A stretch of DNA of 6,702 nt from an uncultured Ruminococcus sp. (GTDB lineage: Bacteria > Bacillota > Clostridia > Oscillospirales > Acutalibacteraceae): NCBI GenBank assembly GCA_902773065.1, contig CACYDD010000105.1:1-6702 (forward strand), given 5' to 3'. Positions 1 through 6,097 of this stretch are shown here, in pieces. The stretch's first letter is position 1. The number at the start of each line of letters is the position of its first letter. The notes beneath the pieces are model-generated. The model saw only the letters and a program-made list of their open reading frames with translations. It was not told the DNA's origin and did no database searches. The translations under genes and the position numbers were made by a program.

Positions 1-154
1 ATTATTTCAACGCCAATTTTCATGTCTATTTCATATTTATCCCCACATTTTTCGTTTTTATTTTTGGTGGATGAACTGAATTATTGATCTGAATCAAAAG
101 TCAATGTACTTAATATGACAGAAAAAGCGGTTGACTGAATCTCAATTCTTACAT
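1..154. other. AT-rich end without a supportable gene
   Basis: This stretch lies downstream of the 286-aa gene. No good hairpin plus T-tract is seen. A minus-strand ATG at 23 opens a frame (MKIGVEI) running off the window, but it lacks a well-placed ribosome binding site, so a gene start cannot be claimed. Confidence 0.4.
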
Positions 155-1015
155 TCATATACCTACCCTAGATGTCCATCCTAATACTTTGAACCAAGGT
201 AAGACCAGATTATTTTCTCTCAAGTCACTTTCGTATTCATCCCATACAAGCCTTAGTATCTTTATATATGGATTATTTTCATCTACACCTTGCAGCTTCA
301 GTTCGTAATAATAACGATTGACATCGATTAGAACTGTTGTAAAATCCTGGTAAGCTGAATCATCCCTAATATCATCAGGATTTCTCTTTTGAAGATAAGG
401 AACCAGAGACTCCCATTGCAATAGCGGTATTATTTTATCCAGAAATGATTCTGTGAAATCAATATATACAGTGTAGCGTGAATCAGGATCACCGTTTTTT
501 AGACAAATACGAGATCCCCCAGCTGTTATAGTTAACTCGTATTCGGCATCTACCCAGTTGATCCGATTACTAAAAATCAAATACAATGGAACATTGTTGA
601 ATTCTGTATTTGGAGGTTTGATGTTGCTCACTGATGGTAAAGCATTCAGATATTCGCGCATCTTCTTCCTTCCGGCCCGACTGAGTGTCCACTGATTTAT
701 GAAGTATTCATCAGACCCTTCGGTCAATGTGTGATACATTTCAGAAAGAACCATGATACAATCTCTGGCACCTTCCCGAAGTTCAGCTGGCAGGTCTTCT
801 GACACAAGGGTTTGATCGAGCTTTGAGAGCCATTCCATCGTTGCTTTAGGAATATTTGTGTTGGAACACTGTTGGTTAAGGTCACGGCCTGAATAGAACA
901 GCATTCCATAGTACTCGGAAGCGGCGTCAATCCATGAAGGTCTCTCCATTCCTTTGATTTTGTAATAATCCTTGAGACGCAAAATGTATTTTTCGTATGG
1001 TGTTGGTCCTCTCAT
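155..1015 (-). CDS. Uncharacterised 286-aa protein downstream of the ietAS pair
   Basis: I do not recognise the family. The ATG at 1015 is preferred over a TTG at 1030 because GAGGAG (1028-1023) sits 7 nt upstream of the ATG and would lie inside the gene if the TTG were used. The product (starting MRGPTPYEKYILRLKDYYK) is predicted soluble, with no signal peptide or hydrophobic segment long enough to span a membrane. It is rich in Tyr, Trp and acidic residues. The first half looks helical (for example WLSKLDQTL and LREGARDCIMVLSEMYHTL). The middle has beta-like stretches (VPLYLIFSNRINWVDAEYEL, YTVYIDF), and the C-terminal third is helical again. No nucleotide-binding, nuclease or protease motif is visible. 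It is co-directional with ietS, 143 nt downstream, with no evident terminator between them, so co-transcription is possible. The role is unknown; an accessory, target or inhibitor of the protease system is only a guess from position. Confidence 0.85.
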   Translation of the reverse strand: MRGPTPYEKYILRLKDYYKIKGMERPSWIDAASEYYGMLFYSGRDLNQQCSNTNIPKATMEWLSKLDQTLVSEDLPAELREGARDCIMVLSEMYHTLTEGSDEYFINQWTLSRAGRKKMREYLNALPSVSNIKPPNTEFNNVPLYLIFSNRINWVDAEYELTITAGGSRICLKNGDPDSRYTVYIDFTESFLDKIIPLLQWESLVPYLQKRNPDDIRDDSAYQDFTTVLIDVNRYYYELKLQGVDENNPYIKILRLVWDEYESDLRENNLVLPWFKVLGWTSRVGI

Positions 1016-1080
1016 GATGGTGCTCCTCAATACACTGAGATAAGGTTTTCTATCATTCCATATAGGATCGTAATGTGTCG

Positions 1081-1109
1081 TCTTCCTTTTTTCTTCCCCT
1101 TCTCTTTTC
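1081..1109 (-). other. 29-nt uninterrupted purine tract in the ietS to downstream-gene spacer
   Basis: On the plus strand positions 1081-1109 are all pyrimidines, so the transcript of the minus-strand genes would carry 29 consecutive purines containing SD-like AAGGGG and AAAGGA. No start codon lies at the right distance, so it does not look like a ribosome binding site for a missed gene. Such tracts can bind idle 30S subunits and stabilise downstream mRNA (the stab-SD idea), but that role here is inference. Confidence 0.5.
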
Positions 1110-1158
1110 AGTCCCTATAAATGTTTTGATCTACTGTCGCTTCCTCGGACAATATGTG

Positions 1159-3504
1159 TTAATCGATTCTTCCGTCAATTCTAACTATATTACGGACTCT
1201 CACGTCATGGTGTACAAAGTTCTCATTATTCAGCTGTTGGGTCACTTCATCATAAACTGGAGCTATCCCCAAAGGATCACGAATAGTTAAAATCATACAG
1301 AATTCCTGACTGAGCTGATAATCCTTTTTTATAGCGTCTTTCTCTATGAAATCTCTATATAACCCCTCGATCTTCAGGTACCATTTTCTGTTGGAAGGCA
1401 GCCACTTATCTCTTTCTGCCGGTCTCATATCAGCTAAATCAACAGCATACTTTTTCACAGGATGAAACTTCTTCCCGTATTTAACAAGGGTACATTCGCG
1501 TTCAAATCCTGTAAGAGGATGAATTCCTTTTGCACTTGCGCTATAGATTCCATCATTCAGTAGATTCTGGTTTTCTCCTAGTCCTATTGGGTTGATAATT
1601 GTTCGTTTGTTGGTGTCTCTTTCTCTCTCTGTTTCATAAGTACCGAAGAAAACATCCAAGTTGGATTGGCAATACTCACCTGCCTGCTTTTCATCAACAA
1701 GCGTTTTATTGACAAGCGTCAATATAATCTGGCCCCGGAAGAAACCATTTTTATCTATCATGCTTGTCGGGAACGGAAAATTAAACATCTCTATAAAGCT
1801 TCCTTTGTCCAGCGAGTCTCTAAGAATCAAGGTAATCTCATCCGGTGAATTGTAAAGAATATCTTGAGCCTTAACCGGAACGCCAAACCCCATATTATTG
1901 ACCTTATCAACCATCTTCATCTGAATACCGGCAGGATATTTCGCATAATGGATGGTTAATGCTTTCAGTAAGAGCGGATCAAATTCTTCCTGCATCATAT
2001 AGGAGAGATCAGAAACAATCCTTGTTACAGCAGGCGTAGAAAAGCTAGTTCCGATATATCTGATATCATCGTCGTCCAGATTAAAAGTCCGCATACCATG
2101 ATCAACTCTTCTGCCGTTATGCATCCCGGAGTTTCCGCCATAAAAAACAAGCTCTGGTTTTATGATACTTGCAGGTCCCGGCCCGACACGAGTAAACGGT
2201 GAAGGCATATTTGCATCTGCATAGTCATACTCTTCTTTTGTCTGAGCGATAGATCCTACTGTCAACGCTCTTATAGAATCAGCTGATTTGCTAATCCTCT
2301 GCTTAGGCTGACCTTTCTCAAAGTTGTGACAATTACCTGCAGACTTTATTATCAGGACATTATTCTCATCTTGAATGTTGTCCAGCGCCATCCCAAATTC
2401 TGAAAAGTTATCAAGATCGCTTTCATCTTCCTCGCCCAAGGACATATTCCATATCTTAATATGTGGATTGCGTTCAACAGCGTCTCTTACATTCTCAACA
2501 AGGTCTTCTGGGTATATTCTCTGACTGGGATAAACCAATGCGCTGAACAAGTTTACTCCACCCGTACTGCAAATATCTGTTCCATTCAAATCATCTGAAT
2601 ACTCTATAATGCTGGCTACGGATGTCCCATGGCTTCTGTCAGTATACTCTTCCGGATAATTCGTATGCTCACCTTCAAGGAGCCATGGAGATAAATGCCC
2701 GATGGGTGCGATACCTGTGTCTAAAACACCCACCACTGGGTATTCCTCCCCCTCTTCCGGATATCTTACAAGAACCATTTCCTCGTCCGAAAGCGCATCA
2801 AGCGTAACTGCAACCAGAGATGACTTTTCTACGGTATATAAGCCTTCAAAGTCCTCCAGCTTTTCATATTGATCTAAGGATTCGACTGACAAACGATAGA
2901 TATACATATCTGCCGTAAAACGAATCTTTCTCATTATCTGAATTCCGTTTTCCTCGCAGAATTTTTCAAAAAGAATACGAACTAGATTGTTGCGGTCAAA
3001 ATCATTATAATCAAATAGCCTTGCCCTATACTCAGTATGGCCATCCTCATACTTATCCATGATTGGGCGGAAAACTGTCATCCCGGATAAGGAGGATGTG
3101 AGAGTCGCCATTTCCTCCTTCTGAATAGCCTCCTCTAGGTTATCCAAAACCACTTCACTTGAAAGAACAGAAAGAATCTGTCTGTCACCATAGATGCCGA
3201 CCACATTATCGTTTCCATCACTTTCAAGGATATTGACAACACGTCCCCTATGGGATTTTGCTATGGCACTCTCTTCCAAACTCGTTGCCATTATCACCGG
3301 CAGTGTTCTTTGTTTTGCAAACTCCTCACGGAAATCAGAGCGAACTTCTTGAAGGTCATCTGTTAATACTGCGGCATGGTTCCTTAATGCTTCACCGTGA
3401 AGCACAAAACCTGGTTCGCGATTATCGCCGCCGCCCTCAGTACTTCTGTCATCATAGTCTTTTCTCTTTTCAAAAATCTTTATAGGAAGATATTTTTCAC
3501 TCAT
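1159..3504 (-). CDS. ietS: IetS-like subtilisin-family (S8) serine protease, 781 aa
   Basis: Serine endopeptidase with a complete subtilase triad: Asp262 in VVGVLDTG, His292 in SHGTS and Ser487 in GTSFSTP, plus the oxyanion Asn391 in KSAGN. The catalytic domain spans roughly residues 250-520. It is flanked by about 250 N-terminal residues and 260-290 C-terminal residues without recognisable motifs. There is no signal peptide or propeptide of the secreted type (N-terminus MSEKYLPIKIFEKRKDYDD), so it should act in the cytosol. The ATG at 3504 has an AAAGGGTGA ribosome binding site and overlaps the end of the ATPase gene by 8 nt (ATGAGTGA), implying translational coupling. An AAA+ ATPase followed by a cytosolic S8 protease is the IetA-IetS arrangement, known as a Ti-plasmid stability module and as an antiphage system. 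The protease is the presumed effector, released or activated by the ATPase. The assignment rests on motifs and gene order, not on a database match. Confidence 0.88.
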   Translation of the reverse strand: MSEKYLPIKIFEKRKDYDDRSTEGGGDNREPGFVLHGEALRNHAAVLTDDLQEVRSDFREEFAKQRTLPVIMATSLEESAIAKSHRGRVVNILESDGNDNVVGIYGDRQILSVLSSEVVLDNLEEAIQKEEMATLTSSLSGMTVFRPIMDKYEDGHTEYRARLFDYNDFDRNNLVRILFEKFCEENGIQIMRKIRFTADMYIYRLSVESLDQYEKLEDFEGLYTVEKSSLVAVTLDALSDEEMVLVRYPEEGEEYPVVGVLDTGIAPIGHLSPWLLEGEHTNYPEEYTDRSHGTSVASIIEYSDDLNGTDICSTGGVNLFSALVYPSQRIYPEDLVENVRDAVERNPHIKIWNMSLGEEDESDLDNFSEFGMALDNIQDENNVLIIKSAGNCHNFEKGQPKQRISKSADSIRALTVGSIAQTKEEYDYADANMPSPFTRVGPGPASIIKPELVFYGGNSGMHNGRRVDHGMRTFNLDDDDIRYIGTSFSTPAVTRIVSDLSYMMQEEFDPLLLKALTIHYAKYPAGIQMKMVDKVNNMGFGVPVKAQDILYNSPDEITLILRDSLDKGSFIEMFNFPFPTSMIDKNGFFRGQIILTLVNKTLVDEKQAGEYCQSNLDVFFGTYETERERDTNKRTIINPIGLGENQNLLNDGIYSASAKGIHPLTGFERECTLVKYGKKFHPVKKYAVDLADMRPAERDKWLPSNRKWYLKIEGLYRDFIEKDAIKKDYQLSQEFCMILTIRDPLGIAPVYDEVTQQLNNENFVHHDVRVRNIVRIDGRID

Positions 3505-4597
3505 TTGCTTTCACCCTTTCTGCAAATTGATCAGTCTTCCGTCTGGAAAACCCAGTATGCGCCATCACACGTTTCTTCGGAACGCCACATTTCAACATAA
3601 ATAATGCCATGTCCTCTTTTGAATAATCTCCGTGTGTCTTAAATAAAAATACTTCCGCTATAATGGTTTCCATTTCCAGTTCTACGTTTTTACTTAGCAC
3701 TGCTTTCTTAGAAAGGTTGTTGTTTATTTTCTTGATGTCTGAATACGAAAGTCCCTGCATACATTCAAATACTTTTTTCCATTGGTTTTCCTTAATCTGC
3801 GATGTGTTTACAAACTCTGGAAGTAGCTGCATCATCTGTTTGATCTCCAGAATCCCTGGTCGCGGTATTTCAATAACCGTCTGAAACCTTCTCCATATGG
3901 CATTATCCAATAACTCCTGATGATTAGTCGCCGCAATTAGTATACCCTCACTGCTGTAGTCATCAATATTTTGCAGTAAACTGTTTACAACTCTTTTTAG
4001 TTCTCCTAGTTCATGTTGGTCATCCCTTGCTTTTGCAATAGCATCAAATTCATCAAGAAAAAGAACACATGGCTGCCGTTTAGCGTACTCAAAGATTTTA
4101 TGGATATTCTTCGCTGTTGCTCCAAGTAATGAAGAAATAAGTGTATCTAGTCTTGCTGTTACTAAAGGCAGTTGCATCTGTGAGGCAATGTATGAAGCAA
4201 CTGTCGTTTTTCCACAGCCAGGATACCCATAAAGAAGAAGTGACTGTGCAAAATCAAGTCCCATGTCATCCATTATTTTTTTATGCTGGATTGTATCCAT
4301 AAAATCCTGCAGTTTTTGCTTGACCGGTTCAGAAAGAACCAGATTTTCGGCTTGCGGATCATAGTCAATATCAACAATATTCATCCGACTTTCCTGATCA
4401 ACTGGAATTGGAACCAAAGAATCCATCACAGCTTGACCAGTTCCTTTACGTTCCAGTATGTTAGCAATACGCGTGCTTCCGCGCTTCTCCCCATCTTCAT
4501 CCATCTTTTTTGCAAGAAGCATGGCAAAACTCCTGACTTTTTCTTTATCACGTTCAAGCCCAGCTTCTATTATTTTTCCAATTTCAGCATAATACAT
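3497..4597 (-). CDS. ietA: IetA-like AAA+ ATPase, 366 aa
   Basis: AAA+ ATPase with Walker A GYPGCGKT (residues 124-131), Walker B VLFLDEFD (Asp182, Glu183), a sensor-1 Asn225 in AATNH, paired arginines RRF at 236-238 as likely Arg finger, and a lid segment with SYSDI near 284-288. The helical N-terminus (EIGKIIEAGLERDKEKVRSF) resembles the short N-terminal segment of IetA-type ATPases. The last 35 residues look like a helix-turn-helix (GVPKKRVMAHTGFSRRKTDQF). The frame extends upstream to a TTG at 4663, adding 22 residues, but only the ATG at 4597 has a strong ribosome binding site: AAAGGAG at 4613-4607, 9 nt away. It is the first gene of the pair and overlaps ietS by 8 nt. In the Ti-plasmid work this subunit was reported as the antitoxin-like partner of the protease. 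Presumed role: ATP-driven sensing, or delivery of substrate to IetS. A generic S8-associated AAA ATPase outside the Iet group is the main alternative. Confidence 0.88.
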   Translation of the reverse strand: MYYAEIGKIIEAGLERDKEKVRSFAMLLAKKMDEDGEKRGSTRIANILERKGTGQAVMDSLVPIPVDQESRMNIVDIDYDPQAENLVLSEPVKQKLQDFMDTIQHKKIMDDMGLDFAQSLLLYGYPGCGKTTVASYIASQMQLPLVTARLDTLISSLLGATAKNIHKIFEYAKRQPCVLFLDEFDAIAKARDDQHELGELKRVVNSLLQNIDDYSSEGILIAATNHQELLDNAIWRRFQTVIEIPRPGILEIKQMMQLLPEFVNTSQIKENQWKKVFECMQGLSYSDIKKINNNLSKKAVLSKNVELEMETIIAEVFLFKTHGDYSKEDMALFMLKCGVPKKRVMAHTGFSRRKTDQFAERVKANE

Positions 4598-4606
4598 GCC
4601 TGTCAT

Positions 4607-4613
4607 CTCCTTT
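4607..4613 (-). promoter_or_regulatory. Ribosome binding site deciding the ietA start
   Basis: AAAGGAG lies 9 nt before the ATG at 4597. It is the only good SD in the 66-nt upstream extension of the frame, so it favours a 366-aa over a 388-aa product. Confidence 0.75.
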
Positions 4614-4647
4614 CGGACATACTCATACTCGTACATCATACTACGAA

Positions 4648-4742
4648 TTTGAGCATTTTTCAATTAGAAACGGGCGTTTTTTATATATTTTGAGCATTTT
4701 ATTTTGTTTTTTAACATTTTGCAAGTGTACCTGTGCATTTTT
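4648..4742. repeat. Three TGWGCATTTT motifs at 41-bp intervals over the ietA promoter
   Basis: On the plus strand TTTGAGCATTTTT (4648-4660), TTTGAGCATTTTA (4689-4701) and CCTGTGCATTTTT (4730-4742) start exactly 41 bp apart. The first two share a perfect 12-mer; the third matches the first at 10 of 13 positions. The middle copy covers the candidate -10, the outer ones lie upstream of the -35 and in the leader. The sequence between copies is not repeated, so this is a spaced motif array and not a tandem duplication. No further copy occurs at the next 41-bp step on either side. An operator array is the likeliest reading. Confidence 0.55.
4696..4724 (-). promoter_or_regulatory. Candidate sigma-70/sigma-A promoter of ietAS
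   Basis: Reading the minus strand, TTGCAA (4724-4719) is followed after exactly 17 nt by TAAAAT (4701-4696) in a very AT-rich stretch. The predicted start near 4689 would give an untranslated leader of about 90 nt before the ATG at 4597. A second AT-rich element (TATATA, 4687-4682) lies just downstream but lacks a good -35 at proper spacing. Confidence 0.5.
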
Positions 4743-4772
4743 GCCTTCAATATTACATTTAAGTCGCTCTAT

Positions 4773-4984
4773 TTAACAAATAAACAAACTGGCAAGCAGG
4801 GCATTTGACGGACAAACATCCATCTCATGCCAATTTCCTTCTACCACGGCTTTTGAAAATTGCTTGTTGTGAAACTCTCCACTCCCCTTGAGATTGCCAA
4901 CTTCGTTGTCTGGATGCGCCGCCGTTTAGTCAGCTTTACAGGCATCGCGCTCACGCGCAAAACTGAAAAGGCCGCTTCAGGACA
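4773..4984 (-). other. Gene-poor gap with coding-like remnant between mobile module and ietA
   Basis: No intact gene is supported between 4985 and the ietA promoter. On the minus strand one frame reads from 4976 to 4773 with a single TAA (4928-4926). Its two parts look protein-like: SFARERDACKAD, then a 50-residue stretch (4925-4773) containing HPDNEVGNLKGSGEF and GNWHEMDVCPSNALL. It has no start codon with a ribosome binding site, and another minus-strand frame also reads well (for example LTKRRRIQTTKLAISRG). This could be a decayed gene end or a dispersed repeat. A tiny ORF with an SD (4828-4769, 19 aa) is also present but unconvincing. Confidence 0.35.
4959..4980 (-). terminator. Weak hairpin plus T-tract, possible terminator
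   Basis: On the minus strand CTGAAG and TTTCAG can pair (one G-U) around the loop CGGCCT, followed by TTTT. A second small GC hairpin, GCGC-GTGA-GCGC (4958-4947), follows directly. The stem is short and the T-run only four bases, so termination here is tentative. If real, it ends transcripts of the DUF6462 module before ietAS. Confidence 0.25.
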
Positions 4985-5077
4985 TCAGTGAAAACCAACA
5001 TCCGCAGCGGCATTAATATATACGATTTCTGCACCTGCTACATTCGCACTCTTACCCATCGGCGGTCTAGACTGCAT
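4985..5077 (-). CDS. Possible 30-aa ORF, truncated or decayed gene start
   Basis: The ATG at 5077 has AAGAAGGA 7 nt upstream and encodes MQSRPPMGKSANVAGAEIVY plus ten more residues ending in GFH. Codon choice looks natural, and the frame is open upstream of the ATG to about 5172, so it may instead be the end of a frameshifted longer gene. It overlaps the end of the preceding frame (stop at 5038), which would allow coupling. I do not recognise it. It may be noise. Confidence 0.2.
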   Translation of the reverse strand: MQSRPPMGKSANVAGAEIVYINAAADVGFH

Positions 5078-5391
5078 TGCTGTTTCCTTCTTCTTTTCAG
5101 CTCCTTCAATACTGAGAATGGCTTTATCTCCGCGATGCCCTGCCCATTGAATCTCTCCGGGTGCAGGATTTTTTCAACTTTGTCTGAAACCTCCGGATCA
5201 TCGAAAACTACTCCTTCCAACCAGACCTTTGCTTCAGCCCTGTTTTCCATTTGCATCACAGTTCCGCCCTCTGAAAAGAAACGCAGATTATCGTCATCAC
5301 TTTCCAAATGGTCGAAGGAATCACCACCTAAGGGTGCCAATCTGGCAACATCACATTTTCTTCCATTCAAACACCTATGATCAATTCTCAA
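5038..5391 (-). CDS. Hypothetical ORF after the DUF6462 gene, possibly degenerate
   Basis: A 117-codon minus-strand frame follows the DUF6462 gene. It can start at TTG 5391 (GGAG 10 nt upstream, overlapping the previous stop by 11 nt) or at GTG 5259/ATG 5256 (AGAGGG just upstream, giving about 72 aa). The stretch from about 5330 to 5100 looks like real protein: acidic (SFDHLESDDDNLRFF), then amphipathic (PEVSDKVEKILHPERF, PFSVLKELKRR). The end (QQCSLDRRWVRVRM) and the beginning (Cys/Arg-rich) look less natural. An alternative start, ATG 5366 with SD AGGTG, reads MEENVMLPDWHP and hits a stop exactly where this frame begins to look coding, suggesting a frameshift near 5330. No family recognised; probably an accessory gene of the mobile module or its remnant. 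Confidence 0.35.
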   Translation of the reverse strand: MRIDHRCLNGRKCDVARLAPLGGDSFDHLESDDDNLRFFSEGGTVMQMENRAEAKVWLEGVVFDDPEVSDKVEKILHPERFNGQGIAEIKPFSVLKELKRRRKQQCSLDRRWVRVRM

Positions 5392-5647
5392 CCCGAAACG
5401 TCTCCAGATACTCCTCAAAAACCTTGACGTTGACCAGCGAAATCTTATTGATCTTGTAAACGGCACCGGCATCCGCCGCCAACCGCATAAAGCTATGTTT
5501 ACACATGGAATACCGCCGCGCGCCTTCATCATAACGGACAAATACCTTTTCATCTTCCGGTGCCGTCTTCTTCTGACTAACCTTCGGCAGATCTCCTTTA
5601 TCGATACCCAGAACACTAAAATTATCATTGTAGTACTTTCTTGCCAT
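5381..5647 (-). CDS. DUF6462-type small protein (excisionase-like), 88 aa
   Basis: Small protein typical of clostridial mobile elements. The ATG at 5647 (MARKYYNDNFSVLGIDKG) is preceded by AAGGAGG at 5663-5657 with 9-nt spacing; a longer frame to 5770 is rejected because it lacks an SD and runs across the promoter. The core VFVRYDEGARRYSMCKHSFMRLA, followed by DAGAVYKINK, then VNVKVFEEYLETFR, matches the pattern I know for DUF6462. That family resembles winged-helix Xis/MerR-like DNA-binding domains: a helix-turn-helix selecting a site, then a basic/aromatic wing. The likely role is directing or regulating recombination of an integrative element, acting on DNA in the cytoplasm. It sits downstream of the recombinase-BRCT pair but has its own candidate promoter. 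A tyrosine integrase that often accompanies such proteins is not in the window. The family match is from memory. Confidence 0.8.
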   Translation of the reverse strand: MARKYYNDNFSVLGIDKGDLPKVSQKKTAPEDEKVFVRYDEGARRYSMCKHSFMRLAADAGAVYKINKISLVNVKVFEEYLETFRVEN

Positions 5648-5730
5648 TGCTTTTTCCCTCCTTGAGTTTGGTGTTTTAGATTTTTCTTGTGTGGACCGTT
5701 GTATATCTCTAAGGTCCTTCTGTATATAGA

Positions 5731-5759
5731 TATATAAGAATCTCTGGAAAAACCTGCAA
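5731..5759 (-). promoter_or_regulatory. Candidate promoter of the DUF6462-type gene
   Basis: On the minus strand TTGCAG (5759-5754), a 17-nt spacer and TATATA (5736-5731) form a good sigma-A type promoter. The start would fall near 5725, giving a leader of about 75 nt before the ATG at 5647. Its -35 overlaps the T-tract of the preceding terminator candidate. Confidence 0.45.
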
Positions 5760-5787
5760 AAAACGGACAAAAGCCTTCCCTTTTGCC
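5758..5787 (-). terminator. Intrinsic terminator candidate after the BRCT gene
   Basis: The minus strand reads GGCAAAAG, loop GGAAGG, CTTTTGTC: an 8-bp stem with one G-U pair, then CG and TTTTTT (5763-5758). It lies 14 nt beyond the BRCT stop codon. The stem is AT-rich, so efficiency may be modest. Confidence 0.5.
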
Positions 5788-5800
5788 AAAATGTGCCAAA

Positions 5801-6097
5801 TCACATTGTCTGCCACAGCATTCCGAGGAATTCGTCCTCTCTGATGATCGCGATTTTCTTACCCTGACGAATATATTTCTCGGCCAGCCGCGTCTTATTA
5901 GACTTTTCTCCATGAATGGAATTGCGGCGATAGTAACCAACAACAAGGTAATCTGTATTTTGAGTCACATTGTTTTGTGAAAAGCCGCCGCAGGCTTCGA
6001 TCTGGTCGAATGCATCCTGCCGTTTGTAAAATGCAAGGATCCCGGTGATCGCAATGTGTTTTCCCTTAATCGTGGGTTTTTCCTGATTCACATCCAT
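5801..6097 (-). CDS. BRCT-domain protein, 98 aa
   Basis: Nearly the whole protein is one BRCT domain: IKGKHIAITG (residues 10-19), then IEACGG (33-38), VTQNTDYLVVG (44-54), HGEKSNKTRLAEKYIRQGKK (62-81) and IIREDEFLGML (84-94). This is the order seen in the C-terminal BRCT of NAD-dependent DNA ligase and in stand-alone bacterial or phage BRCT proteins. Such domains bind DNA ends, nicks or partner proteins. It has no catalytic domain. The ATG at 6097 has AAGAGGG (6113-6107) 9 nt upstream; a longer frame from 6184 is antisense-free but lacks an SD and lies inside the recombinase gene. The gene overlaps the recombinase 3' end by 32 nt in a different frame, so the two are probably co-translated. 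A role with the recombinase or in repair of the element's DNA ends is inference. Confidence 0.85.
   Translation of the reverse strand: MDVNQEKPTIKGKHIAITGILAFYKRQDAFDQIEACGGFSQNNVTQNTDYLVVGYYRRNSIHGEKSNKTRLAEKYIRQGKKIAIIREDEFLGMLWQTM

Noticed and set aside
1..23. Possible gene start MKIGVEI on the minus strand running off the window.
   Set aside because: Only seven codons are visible and the nearest GGGGAT is about 15 nt upstream of the ATG.
1116..1158. Terminator directly after ietS.
   Set aside because: Only a 4-bp TGTC/GACA pairing without a T-run can be drawn, which is too weak.
4283..4693. 136-codon plus-strand frame opposite the 5' end of ietA.
   Set aside because: Antisense to the ATPase, Phe/Ile-rich as expected for the complement of Lys/Glu codons, and crosses the promoter region.
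4648..4742. CRISPR-like or tandem-repeat reading of the 41-bp array.
   Set aside because: The shared part is only about 12 bp, there are three copies, and no cas genes are present; a spaced operator motif explains it better.
4945..4960. GCGC-GTGA-GCGC hairpin as part of a structured RNA or group II intron.
   Set aside because: A single short stem; no domain V-like or other conserved RNA core is seen nearby.
5392..5946. Long minus-strand frame (302 codons, ending at 5038) running through the DUF6462 gene.
   Set aside because: Its first 185 codons overlap the well-supported DUF6462 gene, terminator and promoter, and are Arg/Ser-rich and not protein-like; only the part after 5391 is kept.
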